From the NCBI RefSeq assembly GCF_036711975.1, contig NW_027248939.1:1-64000 (forward strand): 64,000 nt of DNA, written 5' to 3'. The notes beneath the pieces were generated by a model, which was not told the DNA's origin, ran no database searches, and worked only from the letters and a program-made list of their open reading frames with translations. The translations under genes and the position numbers were made by a program. The stretch comes from Onthophagus taurus (Eukaryota; Arthropoda; Insecta; Coleoptera; Scarabaeidae). Each line of letters begins with the position of its first letter. Positions within the stretch are counted from its first letter, which is position 1. Below, one piece after another: positions 32,422 to 44,700 of the stretch.

Positions 32422-32849
32422 AGGATTTGACGAATATTTACGAATATTTGACCCTACGTTATGAACTTTTGATGTTAAAACTGTGTAACTACGAAAGGGA
32501 TTTTCATCAATAATATGTGTTATTAAGTTCCAAAATAACGTTAAACTAACTAATAAGTATCCTAATTATAATATTTAAGTGGTTTGAAGTCTTTTATTAA
32601 CAATTTTTTATGTAACTCTCATTCTCTCTATTTAAATGCGATAATAGATTATAAACATTTCAAATAGATTTTTAGAATCTATTTGTACCTTATATTCTAT
32701 TCAATTTCTTTTTTCGAATCTATCTTTGCTCCTATCTGGCGACGCTCTTGTACATAGTTAATAGACACACAGTCTATGTAACGACAGGTACTTAGTCATT
32801 ATGACCTATGCGAGGTTAACTCCAAATTTTTCTAGCCCCCAATTAGATA

Positions 32850-33515
32850 GGATTTTATATGTATAGTATTTTGATTATAACAAGAAAACCAGTCAACCGA
32901 TTTCGATAATCAAAATCTCATTCGAAAGCTTAATCTTTGGCTCATCGGAAAGTGGAAATGCTCGACTCGAAATCTCTCGCGGGGTCATTTCAATGGCTGT
33001 ACGCACATAATTAGTAAATTTTGAAATCGGACATTTCCACCTTCGCATTCATTGCAGATCATACTTTCGACCGAGATTTTGATGACTAAAATTGGTCAAT
33101 TAGTTACGAATAATTGATGTGTTTAATTAATTCGTTTGTTGTGTTTTAATCAAAATCCTTAAATATTTCGAATCGGGCATTTCGACAACAGCATTCAGCC
33201 ACACACAAACTTTCGATTGAGATATAAAACATTAAAATCCGTCAAACTGTTCTCTAATTATAGTCGATTTAGTTTAAATTAATTTTTTAGCACGAGTGTT
33301 CACACGTGCATAAACAACGAGCCGAAGACAGTGTCATTCCGAGGGCTGTATATACTTAGCGGGAGAGTTGAAATCGAGCATTTTGTGATTTCGATAGAAG
33401 ACACTATGACGAATCGAGTGACGTATAATTATTAAGCTTTCGAATGAGACATTGTTTATCGAAATCGGTTCACTGGTTCTCATGTTATAATCAAAATACT
33501 ATACATGTAAAATGC
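32850..33515. repeat. Inverted-repeat element, arms about 70 bp
   Basis: Left arm near 32862-32932 (AGTATTTTGATTATAAC then AACCGATTTCG-type and TTCGAAAGCTTA) matches the right arm 33434-33512 inverted (TAAGCTTTCGAATGAGA, then ATCGAAATCGGTT and TATAATCAAAATACTA). The interior of about 500 bp is non-coding. The exact ends and target duplication were not resolved. Confidence 0.6.
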
Positions 33516-35855
33516 TATTTAAGGTCACCGTTCAATGGCCATTTTTATATGGGCCCATAGAGGCTGATAGAGGTTACTTTCTAACACATTTATGACTTTC
33601 TACCAAATTATTACAGAAAAGTAAATACATAGGATTGAAGTACACATATTGTAGTAGTGAATGACATAATTTATTTTGTAAAATAGTTGTTATATTAACA
33701 ATAATAAATTACTAAACTTTGTCATGAAAAGGGCGTAATAAAAACTGACTTTTATGACAAATTAAGCACTTAAACGAGGCGACAATGCTTCATTTACTAG
33801 ATGTGTAATATAAGAAGAGATTCCGTGACAGTGTAACTATAATAGATTTGTTGTTATCTCAGGATTGTGTTTTATCTAAAAATGTGCAATTTTCAGGTAA
33901 TTATTGAAATATGTAAGGGAATCTGCTGAACAACCTAACTTTGGTATTTTGGCAATCGTCTTATAGATGGCGATATTTAAAGAATAAAATATTCGTGATA
34001 TATTGAATGTTGTGGGATTGTTAATAAATTTTATTTTCCCCTTCATAATTAATAAAAAATTTAATCAAAATTAAATTAGTCAAGCAGTTTTATAAGAGAG
34101 ATTAAGAGAGAACAAAAATTTTATTATCTAGAACCTTCCTTCACACTTTATCCAAGCTTAGAACTGCTTCAAAACTACTTTTGAGGCGTGTTGAAAAGCC
34201 AACGGATTAATGAAACATCAACAATGATAATAAAACAAAATAAACCAAAACACTTAGAATAACTTAAATTTTTGGCAAAAATAACTCACTAATGTGCGAA
34301 ATGCCTTCTATAAACTTCGATGCATTTATTTAATCTAGTTTCGACGAAAAAAAAGCGCTGCTTAAGTCTCGGCCATGGACACGTTTCTACTGGTATTTAG
34401 TGTTTTGTCATATTTTCCCTGGTTATTGGTTTTTCTTGAAAAGGCAGGTCGTTTAGTCTACCCAATAGATAAAGGGGTGAAAGCAATGTGGGTTTTGCTC
34501 GAACCAAAAATGCATATTATGCAAGTTTACATCAGCTTGTGGACAGATGCTTCATGCAACCATAGCATTTGTGATAAAAGGTTTGGATTTGTCCAAATCA
34601 TATTTATAAGTCAATGGTAATAGTTCAGTCTGTTATCATAATCGGTATCTGTTAAGGCCTGATGTAAAACAACGTGGTGGAGATATTATTCTCTTGAGAA
34701 CTCTTGTGGGCAATTGTTTTCGGAGTTCCCAGATTATGTAGGATCACATTGCGCATCAATATGATTTACGAATTCATTGAGATGTCTGAATGGGCTACAC
34801 GTTGCCAGTTTTCCGTAATCGCTAAGTCAATCTTAAAAACACTTCCAGAGAAAAATGTCTTTCTTTGTCGTAATTGCATTACACATTTTTGCCATGCAGT
34901 TGCATCGTATTCGAAACATTGAAAATAAATCATCATACGCTCTATCAATCATACGCTTCTGCGTTGGTAAATGACATGTTTACAGTTACCATGGTTATGT
35001 GATTTGTTTTTATCAATGAGGTAACTGGATGCGATAGATGGCACTCGAGTTTTTAACATTTTCTTCTATAATTCGAGAACGGGTAGCGATATCCAGATGC
35101 GGTTTTCACTAAAATTTAGCAAATTTTAAGGTGACTAAGAATTTGTGAAGTAAATAGTATCGTTCCATTTAACTTTTCTTCAAAAATCACAAAAATATGT
35201 AATCGCTGCAGATAACGCCCTCTAGCTCATTTGTTTTAAAGCAAACGGTCTTACTGAAAATATCTTTAAAAAGAGCATAAAATGCTCTTTCAAACAACAC
35301 TGAAAATATTTAAATCGGTTGAATGGTCTAGGAGATATTAAAATGTAAACATATGAAAACGCATTGGCCTCCCCCTCCCTTATTATGACAGATATGAGAA
35401 ATATCGCAAAACAAAAGCGATGCGGTATTATCCAAGCTATTAAATGATGTTGTCAAAGTTATAGCTCATCGTCTAAGTTTCTGAGATAGTGGGAACTTTA
35501 TGTTTCTCAATGGCAGTTACGCCTCCTAACGGTCGAATTACGAACTTCAAAATAATTTCCAGCTATTTCTCTTGGTCACTTTGCTTATAAGGATTTGTTC
35601 CCAAACCTCTAGGACTTACCGTTGTAGAGATACAGCCGCTCCGTACGCGAAATGGATTTTGTAGACATGACGCTACAAATACTCCCCCTTCCAAGAAGAA
35701 ATAAGGTTAACAAGGAAATGTAAATCAAGTAGTTATAAATATTTTAATTTTGAAAACGTATTCTTAAAGATTTATTTGGAATTGAATTTTGATTAGAAGC
35801 AATTTCAAGTTTATCGTTAGCTATAAATGCTGGCGATAATCGATCAATACTAACT
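33516..35855. other. 2.3 kb without a recognised gene
   Basis: Two open frames occur (34375-34620 and 34704-34922, plus) but neither shows a motif I can name, and neither is backed by splice sites that link to neighbours. The rest is AT-rich, with no inverted ends or tandem repeats that I could detect. Confidence 0.4.
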
Positions 35856-35861
35856 GCTAAC

Positions 35862-36446
35862 ACTAGTCTACAAAAAAAAATTCATAAAATGTACATTTGA
35901 CGCCACTGTATTTTTCTTATGTAGTTTCACATTTAAATTTTTTTCTATAGATACGTTTTGGAGCTATGATTTTTTTTAGGGGTTAGTTGACTGTTTGCAG
36001 GATATCTCGAGTTAGATTTGACAGATCAGGTCTTGGTATTCTTAATCATAGTTTCTCATCCTGCGTACCTTGTTGTCTTCTTAAAAGAGCAAACTTTACG
36101 TAGAAGGTAAAAAAGAAATTTTCTGCGACTCTCCACGGATATTGAATGAATTTTTGATTCACATATCGTCTAAAAAATATCCCTTTTTCACATATTATGA
36201 ACCATTGTTTTAAAACTACGAAACCAATTGGAAAAAGTATTAATACCATTTATTGGCTATACAATACTCTTTAATTTGATGAATTGCACGACCAGATCGG
36301 TCGTACCCCTAAAAAAAATCATATCTCCAAAATGTATCCATAGAAAAAATTTTAAAAGTGATTTTTGGGTTTAGGGGACCAAAATACATAAGAAAAATAC
36401 AGTGGCGTTAAATGTACATTTTATGAATTTTTTTTTGTAGACTAGT
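35862..36446. mobile_element. MITE-like element with 75-130 bp inverted repeats
   Basis: Left end CACTAGTCTACAAAAAAAAA then ATTCATAAAATGTACATTT; right end the complement, ending TAGACTAGTG at 36446. The arms match for about 75 bp and more loosely to 130 bp (CATATCTCCAAAA against TTTTGGAGCTATG). The interior open frame (36046-36249) has no recognisable protein. The target duplication is unclear. Confidence 0.75.
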
Positions 36447-36489
36447 GTAATTCCTTGTTATCTTTTAAAATAATAAAGTTTTTTGAAAG

Positions 36490-38030
36490 CGTTTAATAAC
36501 TTTAAAAGTGCCTTCAAACCTTGGTGCAAGGGAAACCTTGGGAAACAAAGTCTGAAACAAATAGATCTTTATGAATGAAAGGTTTCATTTTTGAATGAAA
36601 AGTAGTAGGTACTGGTTTTAAACTTGAAAACGTTTCTTTGAGACTAACTAGAAGTTGTTCCGTTTCTAAATGGTCCTGTGAAGTGATAATAAATTCTTCG
36701 GGTAGACGGAGGGTTTGACCATACACTAACTCTGCGGGGGAACAACCTAGATCTCCTTTAAGTGAAGGTCTAAGGCCCAATAGCATAATTGAGAGGGCGT
36801 TGTTCCACCTATATACGTCTACAGGCGTTCCTAACAATCTATTGAAATTGCGAAATAATCGGTACTCGAATTGCCTTCCTTGGTCGTGTGTGATACTGTG
36901 TGGTATACCAAATCTTGCAAAATGTTCATCAGGTATTGGGTACGCTTCGGACTATCTAGTGAAGCGATTTACGACTGTTAGTACAAAAGAACAGCCTAAT
37001 GAAGGAGTAAAAGGACCTATTAGATCTGTGTGTATATGTTCGAACCTACCAGTAGGTAGATTAAATTTCTGACGTGAAGAAAATCTTCAACGTGTATCTT
37101 TGGATTTTAGTTTTCTGGCAAGGTATGCAAGTTTTACACCATGATTTTACTTGCTTGGTTAAATGTGGCCAAAAGAAACGATTTTTGATATTATTTAAGG
37201 TGGTTTTGAAACCTAAATATGTTAGAGCATGAAATTTGTCGAAAATGATTTTTCGGAATTTCATAGGTATATATAATCTAGGACGTGTAAAAGAATTCTC
37301 GTACCAAAGATCTAAGTTAGAAGTGGATGATCTAATCTTAGATAAATGGAAAGTTTTGTTTAAATTTAGATTTTGTTTTTGAAGTAGAAATTTTAGTTGT
37401 TTATCTAAATTTTGTGCGTTTCCTATTATTGTCTCTGAGGGATTGATGTCAACTCTTGATAATGCATCCGGGACTGTGTTGAATTTGCCTTTGATATATA
37501 ATATCTCGGAGGTAAATTCAACTATATAGTTGATATATCGAGTTTGTTTTGGGGTTTATCAGTTTTTGAAAAAAATGCGTTTATTAGAGGTAGAATGTCT
37601 AACTGCTAGATATATAGCTAGCAGTTCTCTATCGAATGTGGAATATTTCATTTGACCATTGGTCATCTTTTTAGAGAAGAAAGCCGCTGGTGGAAAGTTA
37701 GGCCAGTAAGGCCTAATCAAGTTCATTGATAAATTTCTGAAATGTTTGTGCGGCATTTCGCAAACCAACAGGCATTCGAGCACAAAAAAAACACGAAGAA
37801 AACACCAAATAATATCGAGAATAGGAATCGCGTAAGACTACAGCGGAATATATTCTCCAATGAATAAAATCTTTCAACGGTAGGATGACTAATAATTGTA
37901 AGCTGATATAAAAAAGCGTCGCTATGAATAACTGAATTGAGCTCAGGACGACCTCTTTTAACCAACAGCGGAACTATACAAATTTTTGCAAACATCACGT
38001 GATTGAACGGCGACCTTAATTGGGGGCTAA
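36490..38030 (-). pseudogene. Ty3/Gypsy pol remnant (RNase H and integrase), Gypsy-B
   Basis: On the minus strand, from the 5' side, an RNase H part (37783-37559) reads KKMTNGQMKYSTFDRELLAI then YLAVRHS. The integrase zinc-binding part (37264-37061) reads THLGFK-type KTTLNNIKNRFFWPHLTKQV then WCKTCIPCQKTK. The core (37060-36840) has HTDLIGPFTPSLGC (first aspartate) and SITHDQGRQFEYRLFRNF (second aspartate). The C-terminal part (36837-36514) reads LGCSPAELVYGQTLRLPEEF and MKPFIHKDLFVSDFV. Frameshifts, a stop after NRFTR and deletions occur throughout. RT and gag are not visible, and no LTRs were found. Confidence 0.85.
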
Positions 38031-38664
38031 CTTCACATAGGTGTCATTATGAATAATTATGTTGTAGTCTCAACAAGTTTAGTGAAAATAACTTTTTATT
38101 TTGTGCGTGGGTATAAATTAAACAATTTCAGGTTAGGATTTAATACGAAAATACATGGTTAACATTGCTTGTGTTGTCAGTTGTAATTGTCATTTGGTTA
38201 AATGCACAGTTTGTTGCCATCGTCACACGGGTTACTTTTTTATTATTATTTTGTAACCATGTACACGTCTTGTTTAATATTAATTTTTAATTAACTTTTT
38301 AACTTAAGTAAGGTACTATTATATAAGCTATTATACTTCTTACCAATTAAAAAAAATTCATCGATTTTTAAGAGGGACAGGTATTCTTTAATTATTCCTT
38401 ATTCTGGACAGATGACAGAATTGTCTTTTATTTTATTTACAAAAACAAAAGATGAAAAATATAGTAACAAATATATTATTTTTAATACTTCTCAACAATA
38501 AGCAAATTTACAAAAGTTGTTTCTGTATTATTGACCGTCACCCCGATTAAGTCGTTATCCATTAAATTTAGTTTGAACAATCCACACATTGATATCGGAA
38601 ATTATAAGTAGCAAATAAACGTGTATACGTGTACATACTTTTATTTACGTTTTATACGTTTCAG
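38031..38664. other. Spacer upstream of the Or2 exon
   Basis: AT-rich, with no coding sense found. Near its end GGAAATTATAAGTAGC (about 38597) resembles the end of Or1 exon 1 (GAAATTATAAGTAAG), so the Or2 exon 1 / intron 1 boundary may survive here. The rest of exon 1 is not recognisable. Confidence 0.4.
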
Positions 38665-39022
38665 GTTACAGGATTAATTTTGCGAAATGTTTATTTAATG
38701 TGGCATTTATTGCAATGGGAGTATTATTATCCGCTAACGTTCAACTATTACGAAATCGACACCGCTTTTTTTAAATGATTCATTTATTGAATGATTTTAA
38801 TCACTTGGAAATTCAAAGCGATAAATGCATTGAAACAAATTTAAAAAATATAATTAAAACTAATCGTTACGCATCATTTCTTATCGCCTATTTTATGATA
38901 TATTTTGTTGTGTTGAACGATGATTGTGGAAATTTAAGTAATTATCAAAATCGTTTACTTATTGAATATTACGTTCCTTTTGGTATGAAGCATTGGATGA
39001 TAACATTTATAATGTTAAAAAG
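38665..39022 (+). pseudogene. Odorant receptor Or2, exon-2 equivalent, pseudogene
   Basis: After an acceptor (TTTCAG at 38664) the frame reads YRINFAKCLFNVAFIAMGVL, then NVQLLRNRHRFF, then an in-frame TAA. It resumes MIHLLNDFNHLEIQSDKCIE, TNRYASFLIAYFMIYFVV, and YYVPFGMKHWMITFIML. This aligns with Or1 exon 2 residue for residue in order (FAKCLF with LEKCLF, RNRH with RRRH, YYVPFGMKHWMITFI with YYFPFDLKHWEITLM) and enters in the same splice phase. It breaks off about 70 residues early, right after the conserved HWMITF, where AAAGGTAATT could mimic a donor. The stop and truncation mark it as a pseudogene. Confidence 0.82.
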
Positions 39023-39029
39023 GTAATTA

Positions 39030-39771
39030 AATTTAATTTTCCCAATTTGTACTTTTGAAATTAGTTTTATTAATTAAGTCTGACTACTATCCGTGCAAAA
39101 AGACAAGGCCCCTCACTTTAGTGATCGATATCTTCGTAACCGCTTGATGGAAAAAATTGCGGTAAAGTTTATTGTAATCAGTGAACATTTCTGCGTATTA
39201 TATGTTAATTTGAAAATTTTCGGATCCGCGGTTTTTCTTTTATCGCGGGTTAAGTGAGAAAACTACCCGATTTTTGAGAGTGCCAGCAACTTTGTCTACT
39301 TTGCGATTTTCTTTCTCCAAAACTATTTCATGAAAAATTTCAAATTTGAACTGGTGGTAAACCGATGTGTTCTTAATGTGGGGCATATTTTATTTTTTCG
39401 ATATTCCATATAGTTTCGCGGAAAATCGCGGTTTAGTAGGATGCGGTTATTTCGAAAACTACCTGGCGGATTAAAACGCGGTTTTTACCAAAATATGTCA
39501 AATAATGTCGGTTGTCGGATTCCGTTATCACTTTTTCAAAATTAGGGCTTCCTAATTTTTTAAGAGCGATTTAATGGAATTATAAATTAAAGAGAAACAG
39601 AAGTAAGTTCTGCGGGGAGAAGAGGGTTCCGTCCAATCGGAACAGATAGTATGTCCCAGACAGTACGTCGCGCCTTTATCTTACCTACATAAAGAAATAA
39701 GTTGCTTGTATAAACAATTAGTAAATTTGTTATAATTTGAAAAATTTATAAATGTTAGTTTGTTATGATAT
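39030..39771. other. Spacer, nothing recognised
   Basis: No open frame with a motif, no inverted ends and no tandem repeat was detected between the Or2 fragment and the PLE-E terminal repeat. Confidence 0.4.
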
Positions 39772-39981
39772 AAAGTAATTTTATTTAAAATACTTGCAAT
39801 TACACTTAATACTTTGCAATATGACATCTAACTCTTATGACATTGTAAGTACACTTTTATATTTTATATGATTTCTTATATTTACTTGTTGTATGTTTTA
39901 TAAATTTAATTCGACTTTCATATCAAATTTCGAGACCTTTTTGTTAAATAATTAAATTGACCGATTGTTAATCTCATTGTA

Positions 39982-40022
39982 GAGTCTCTGAAAATGGCCA
40001 TGGGCCGAAACTAGTAAGATTT
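39982..40022 (+). ncRNA. Hammerhead of the left PLE-E repeat, core mutated
   Basis: Stem I AGUCU with AGAUU, stem II GGCC-AUG-GGCC, GAAAC, ACUAGU stem III and GUA are present. The core reads CUGAAAA, so the invariant G of CUGANGA is lost, which should abolish cleavage. Confidence 0.7.
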
Positions 40023-40734
40023 AATTAAATAAATAATAAAACCAGTTTCAAAAGTACAATACTACGAATATTAAATTTAATTACCTTCTCACGAATCAAA
40101 CAACTGGTATAATGGATTTTAACTATAATTATCTAAACAATATTGGTACTACAAAACTAATCCTAAACTACAAGAGATTAACATATCAGATCGAGCTGAT
40201 TTTGCAAAGTACATATTAAGTTTAACAAAATATGTTTGAGAGAAGAATTATTTCCAAAATACACAGAATATAAACTACCTGAACACCTAACAAATTCACA
40301 AAAGAGATATATCCGTAGGAATCACATTAATAAAGAAAAGTCATCGAAAGTTAGATTCAATCAACAGAAAAATTAACTACATTTACAACATACTAGCAGA
40401 TCAATTACATTATTTAGAGTTGCACGATATTATAGAACAAGCGAAACATTTTGATAGAAAGCGTTTAAACAATTCATGGAGAAACAAAAACAATAAAATA
40501 AACAGACTTAGGGACAAAGAACAAACATAAGACCACAAAAATCCTTCACTGTCAACACATACATTTCACCCGAGAATTACCAATTTATCCAACATTAACT
40601 TCAATTAAAAAGAACTGGATCTACTTAATAAAGGACAATAATACACCATAACACCCACGCATCTGGACCTGCCCAAATTGGCTATCGACCTAGAAAGTGC
40701 TGCCAACGGTGCTCAAGACTTTTTCCAAGTAATA

Positions 40735-41140
40735 CAATTCTTTCTCCAGATGCATCGGAAAATGTATAAGGGAGAATAAAACCAAGCTGGATGGCCTTAA
40801 ACGATGAACCAGTAAATATATTTAATCTTATGTGTTTCGACAATTTTGTCATCTTCGGACACAACTGCGGAGTAAAAGTAGAAAAACATTTTTTAATAAA
40901 AACATACAAAAAAGAAATTATCTATTATTTACCGTCAATTTGTTTGTTTGCACTTCATGTTTTACAACGAGAGAAAACGGAACTCTGTTACAGATCTGAA
41001 TCTCTTTCTTACAACATGCTTCGAAATTTAAGGTTATGTAAATGAAAAACACCGCCAGCATCAGGTTAAATAACTTAAGAGGTGTACCGAGCAATAACGC
41101 CTTCATAAAACCAATATAAAAAAACTACAAACTATTGTAT
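40735..41140. other. About 400 bp foreign insert in PLE-E
   Basis: The Penelope reading frame cannot be followed here. The minus strand at about 40826-40860 has CCGAAGA, a hairpin GACA-AAAU-UGUC and GAAAC, the layout of a Penelope terminal motif with a mutated core (CC for CU). So this is possibly a scrap of another Penelope terminal repeat. Confidence 0.35.
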
Positions 41141-41776
41141 ATAGATCAAATCGGAAGTAACAAAATTAAAATAGGATAAAGCAGATTAAAGAGAACTTAA
41201 AGTGAATATGATAAGTTAAGTTTAAGTTATCACTTATCACCTATGAACCCTGAAATTTCTTATTTCAAAGCTAAATACACCGTCAACAATAGAATAGAAT
41301 CAATAGCATTAAAAACATTGAACTACCACAGAACTTTACACTTTTATCATTTGATGTCACAAACCTATACACAAATATTCCTATAGCAGAAACTTTGAAC
41401 ATTACTAAAGATATCATTAAAGAGAAAATTCCCCTAAGAGAAGTTAACCACATTTACAATTTATTAAAACTCTGTACAGAACAGAACTTTTTCCAATTTC
41501 AACAAAAATTCTATGTTTACAATGAAGGTTTACCCATGGGATCCCCTCTGAGTGGCCTCCTCTCTGATATTTTTCTTGATCAGATGGAAAATATTATTCT
41601 CGATCTTAACAACCCTATTAACAAGAACATCCTTTTATGGCGTAGATATGTGGATGACATTTTGATTATTTGGAACAATCACTATGACATACAAATTACT
41701 GATTTCATGATTACATTAACTCTTTTCATCCTAATATAAAATTTACCGTCGAATTAGAAAAAGAAAAACAACTTAA

Positions 41777-44700
41777 GGCTGTTCGACCGCTACGACAAAC
41801 GTATTTCTAATAATACGCGTTAACCGTTTGAAATATCAAAAAAAGTTTCAAACAAAAGTTGTTTAAAAATGGAAAATCTATGCTTCTTCTGCGAGATATT
41901 TGATTAATTATTGTTAATTACCGAGATTATTAAGAAGCATTTTTAAAAGGGCTTAGAAGAGGCATAGATAATTATTAAACGAACACTTTTTCTAAATAAA
42001 ATTTTTTGATATTTCATAAAATAAAGGAGGAAAATGAGAAATTCCCACGCCGAAATAAGGTAATAATTTCCTAATTTTTGTATTAGCTCTGCCCTCAAAG
42101 ATTGGTGGTGTGGCGTACCAGTTTTAGCGAAATCGTGCGTATTCTATCTACCATTGCATCCTGTGAATCGATAACTTTTACGACTTCGTAGAAATATAAA
42201 TTCATTCTTTAGGAATTAGCCATAAAAGCCCAAAAAAATATGAAATGAAATATAACTTACCATTTTTTAAAGTAGGTATATCCATCCTAATTCTTACGTT
42301 TCGTTTTAATAATTTAATTAAGATATGAATGTTTAATAAAAACAAAAATTTGAAGTAAATTCGATAGTAGACTAAAAATTAAAAAAATCCAGAATATAAA
42401 TTAAATATATTATAATAAATAGTACTCCTATACAGTGTGCACAAATGCAATAATTGTTTGTTGAGTTAGATTTTTATTATTGATTAAAATTAATGAAATT
42501 TATTTACATGAATTATTTTGATACAAATAATCATCCAATGTATACGTTTTCATGTACTTTCATATTATTCCTAAGGCATATGAAGTATGTTACAACATTT
42601 TAACATTAGACTTTTCTGTTTTGAATCAACTGAAGATTGTCGCTATGTGTTGATTATTCGCCATAATGTACACACCTGTATATTATGTATTTAGGAATCT
42701 ACAATAATTGAATATGTTTCTAAATTTTGTAAAACAAAAATAAATATAATCCTCAACAAAATCTTTTACTGTTCTAAATATTTAAGAAATACTTAAATTT
42801 ATTTAATTTCTTTACCTAAGAATATATATAACTTTGGAATTTTTGTACTAGAGAGACGCAGGTACTGAAACCAGTCCCTTTTTACACACTAACTAAAATG
42901 TATTTATTTTATTTCTTTACGTAAGAATATTACTGTTTAATTTTGGTACTAGAGAGACGCAGGTATTGAAACCAGCCCGTTTTTACATCCCATAACAAAA
43001 AAGGGTTTATTTTACAACTTTGTTTTTCTAAAAGTCAAGAGATTTTTGAAACATTCCTTTCTCGAGTTGTCTTGGGTGAACATCGTGCACAGAGATAATT
43101 TTCGTTGTTAAACTAAAGTTTAGTGGAAGTTAGTGTTAATTTAGTGTTTACGTGTGTATAGTTAGTAGTTATTTAAGTTTGAGATAGTGACTTTTTATGA
43201 ATTATGGTGAAAACAAGAAAATCACCTTCAAAGGTGTTGTCAAAAAAACGACAGTTTTTGATAAATAAAGCAGGGCACAAGTAAGTACGAATTTTTGACT
43301 TCACTTTAAATATTACCCAATTTGACACAATTTAAAAATATTAGTTATCAGATAAAACATGAGCTTTTAAACTATTCAAGAATAATTGTGACAAACATGT
43401 TATTTATATAAATATTTAATTCTTTTTATTTATTCGTACTTGCAGAAAAACTGTTTCCCATAATGTAACCACAGACCGTTCGTTAGATGAGATTTCTGTT
43501 GATTTAGGGTATGTATATATTATTTCCCAAAATTTTAATGAATTAATCTCAAAGTCGGTAAATATCAAAGGCAATAACATTATATTGTAAGGTTTTTTTA
43601 AAAAAGAATTATTTTTTTCCTAAATATCTTTAGTTTTTGGAAACGTATTTAATTCAACGTATGATATGTGCTTTACAGCATGTATCGAAAATTGAATTCA
43701 GATAAAATTTTGTAATGATAAATTACTCAATACTACGACTGTTTTTACAGAATGGAAGAACCACAATCACAAACAGTACATTTTCAAAACTTTACTGGTA
43801 GAAGAATAATTGATATTGCATCATTTTGGAGGCAAATAAAAGATATTAAACACGCACCCGCTTTTAATTGCACAATAGACTTATCCGACATTGTAGCCGA
43901 ACGCCAAATTGGTTATGAATCTATTTTTACAATTAAATGTCAAATGTGCGGAATGGAATCTGAAGTACACACAAATGGCAATAAAGACGAATTAAATGTG
44001 AATACTTCAGCAGTAATCGGTAAGACTGTATTTACACAATAAAAAAAAATTGCGACGCGAACTGTATGTAAATATTTTAATATTTCACATATTCTAACAG
44101 GAATAGTGTCAATTGGTGCAGGATATTCCCAGCTGAAAGATTTTTTTTGTTAAATATTCCTAATATGACGCAGCGTCGATATAACAATATTCATACAAAC
44201 TTACTAGAGGTAGTTGAAACTGTTGTTTCAAAACAATTAAAGGACGCCGGAGAAGAGGAAGTTGCCATTGCAAAAGGAAAGGGTGATGTAGATGATCATG
44301 GCGTTGCTCTTGTTAGTGTTGTGTCCGATGGTGCCTGGTCAAAGCGTTCATATCGAACGAATTATAACGCAGCATCAGGCGTGGGTGTGATCATAGGAGA
44401 AGCAACAAAAAAAATTCTGCACATAGGAGTACGCAATAGATATTGCAGGATTTGCACAGAGCATTTTACCAACCGACGTACACACAAATGTTTTAAAAAT
44501 TGGTCTGGCCCATCCACCGCAATGGAATCGGACATTTTTCTTGAGGGATTCCAACATAGCGTGGGTGTACATGGCCTGAAATATATAAAATTAATAGGTG
44601 ACGGGGATAGTAGTGTCACAAAAAAGTTAAATTCCGTTAAACCCTATGGGACATGTTTAATAGAAAAAGTAGAATGCATCAATCATTTATTACGGAATTT

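Noticed and set aside
34375-34922. Two short frames as possible receptor exons
   Set aside because: No conserved 7tm_6 marks or linked splice sites; left as unassigned DNA.
36046-36249. Open frame within the MITE at 35862-36446
   Set aside because: The frame is inside a non-coding inverted-repeat element and has no recognisable motif.
40826-40860. A further hammerhead on the minus strand
   Set aside because: The core is CCGAAGA and stem III cannot form beyond one pair. It is noted only as a possible scrap of a Penelope repeat.
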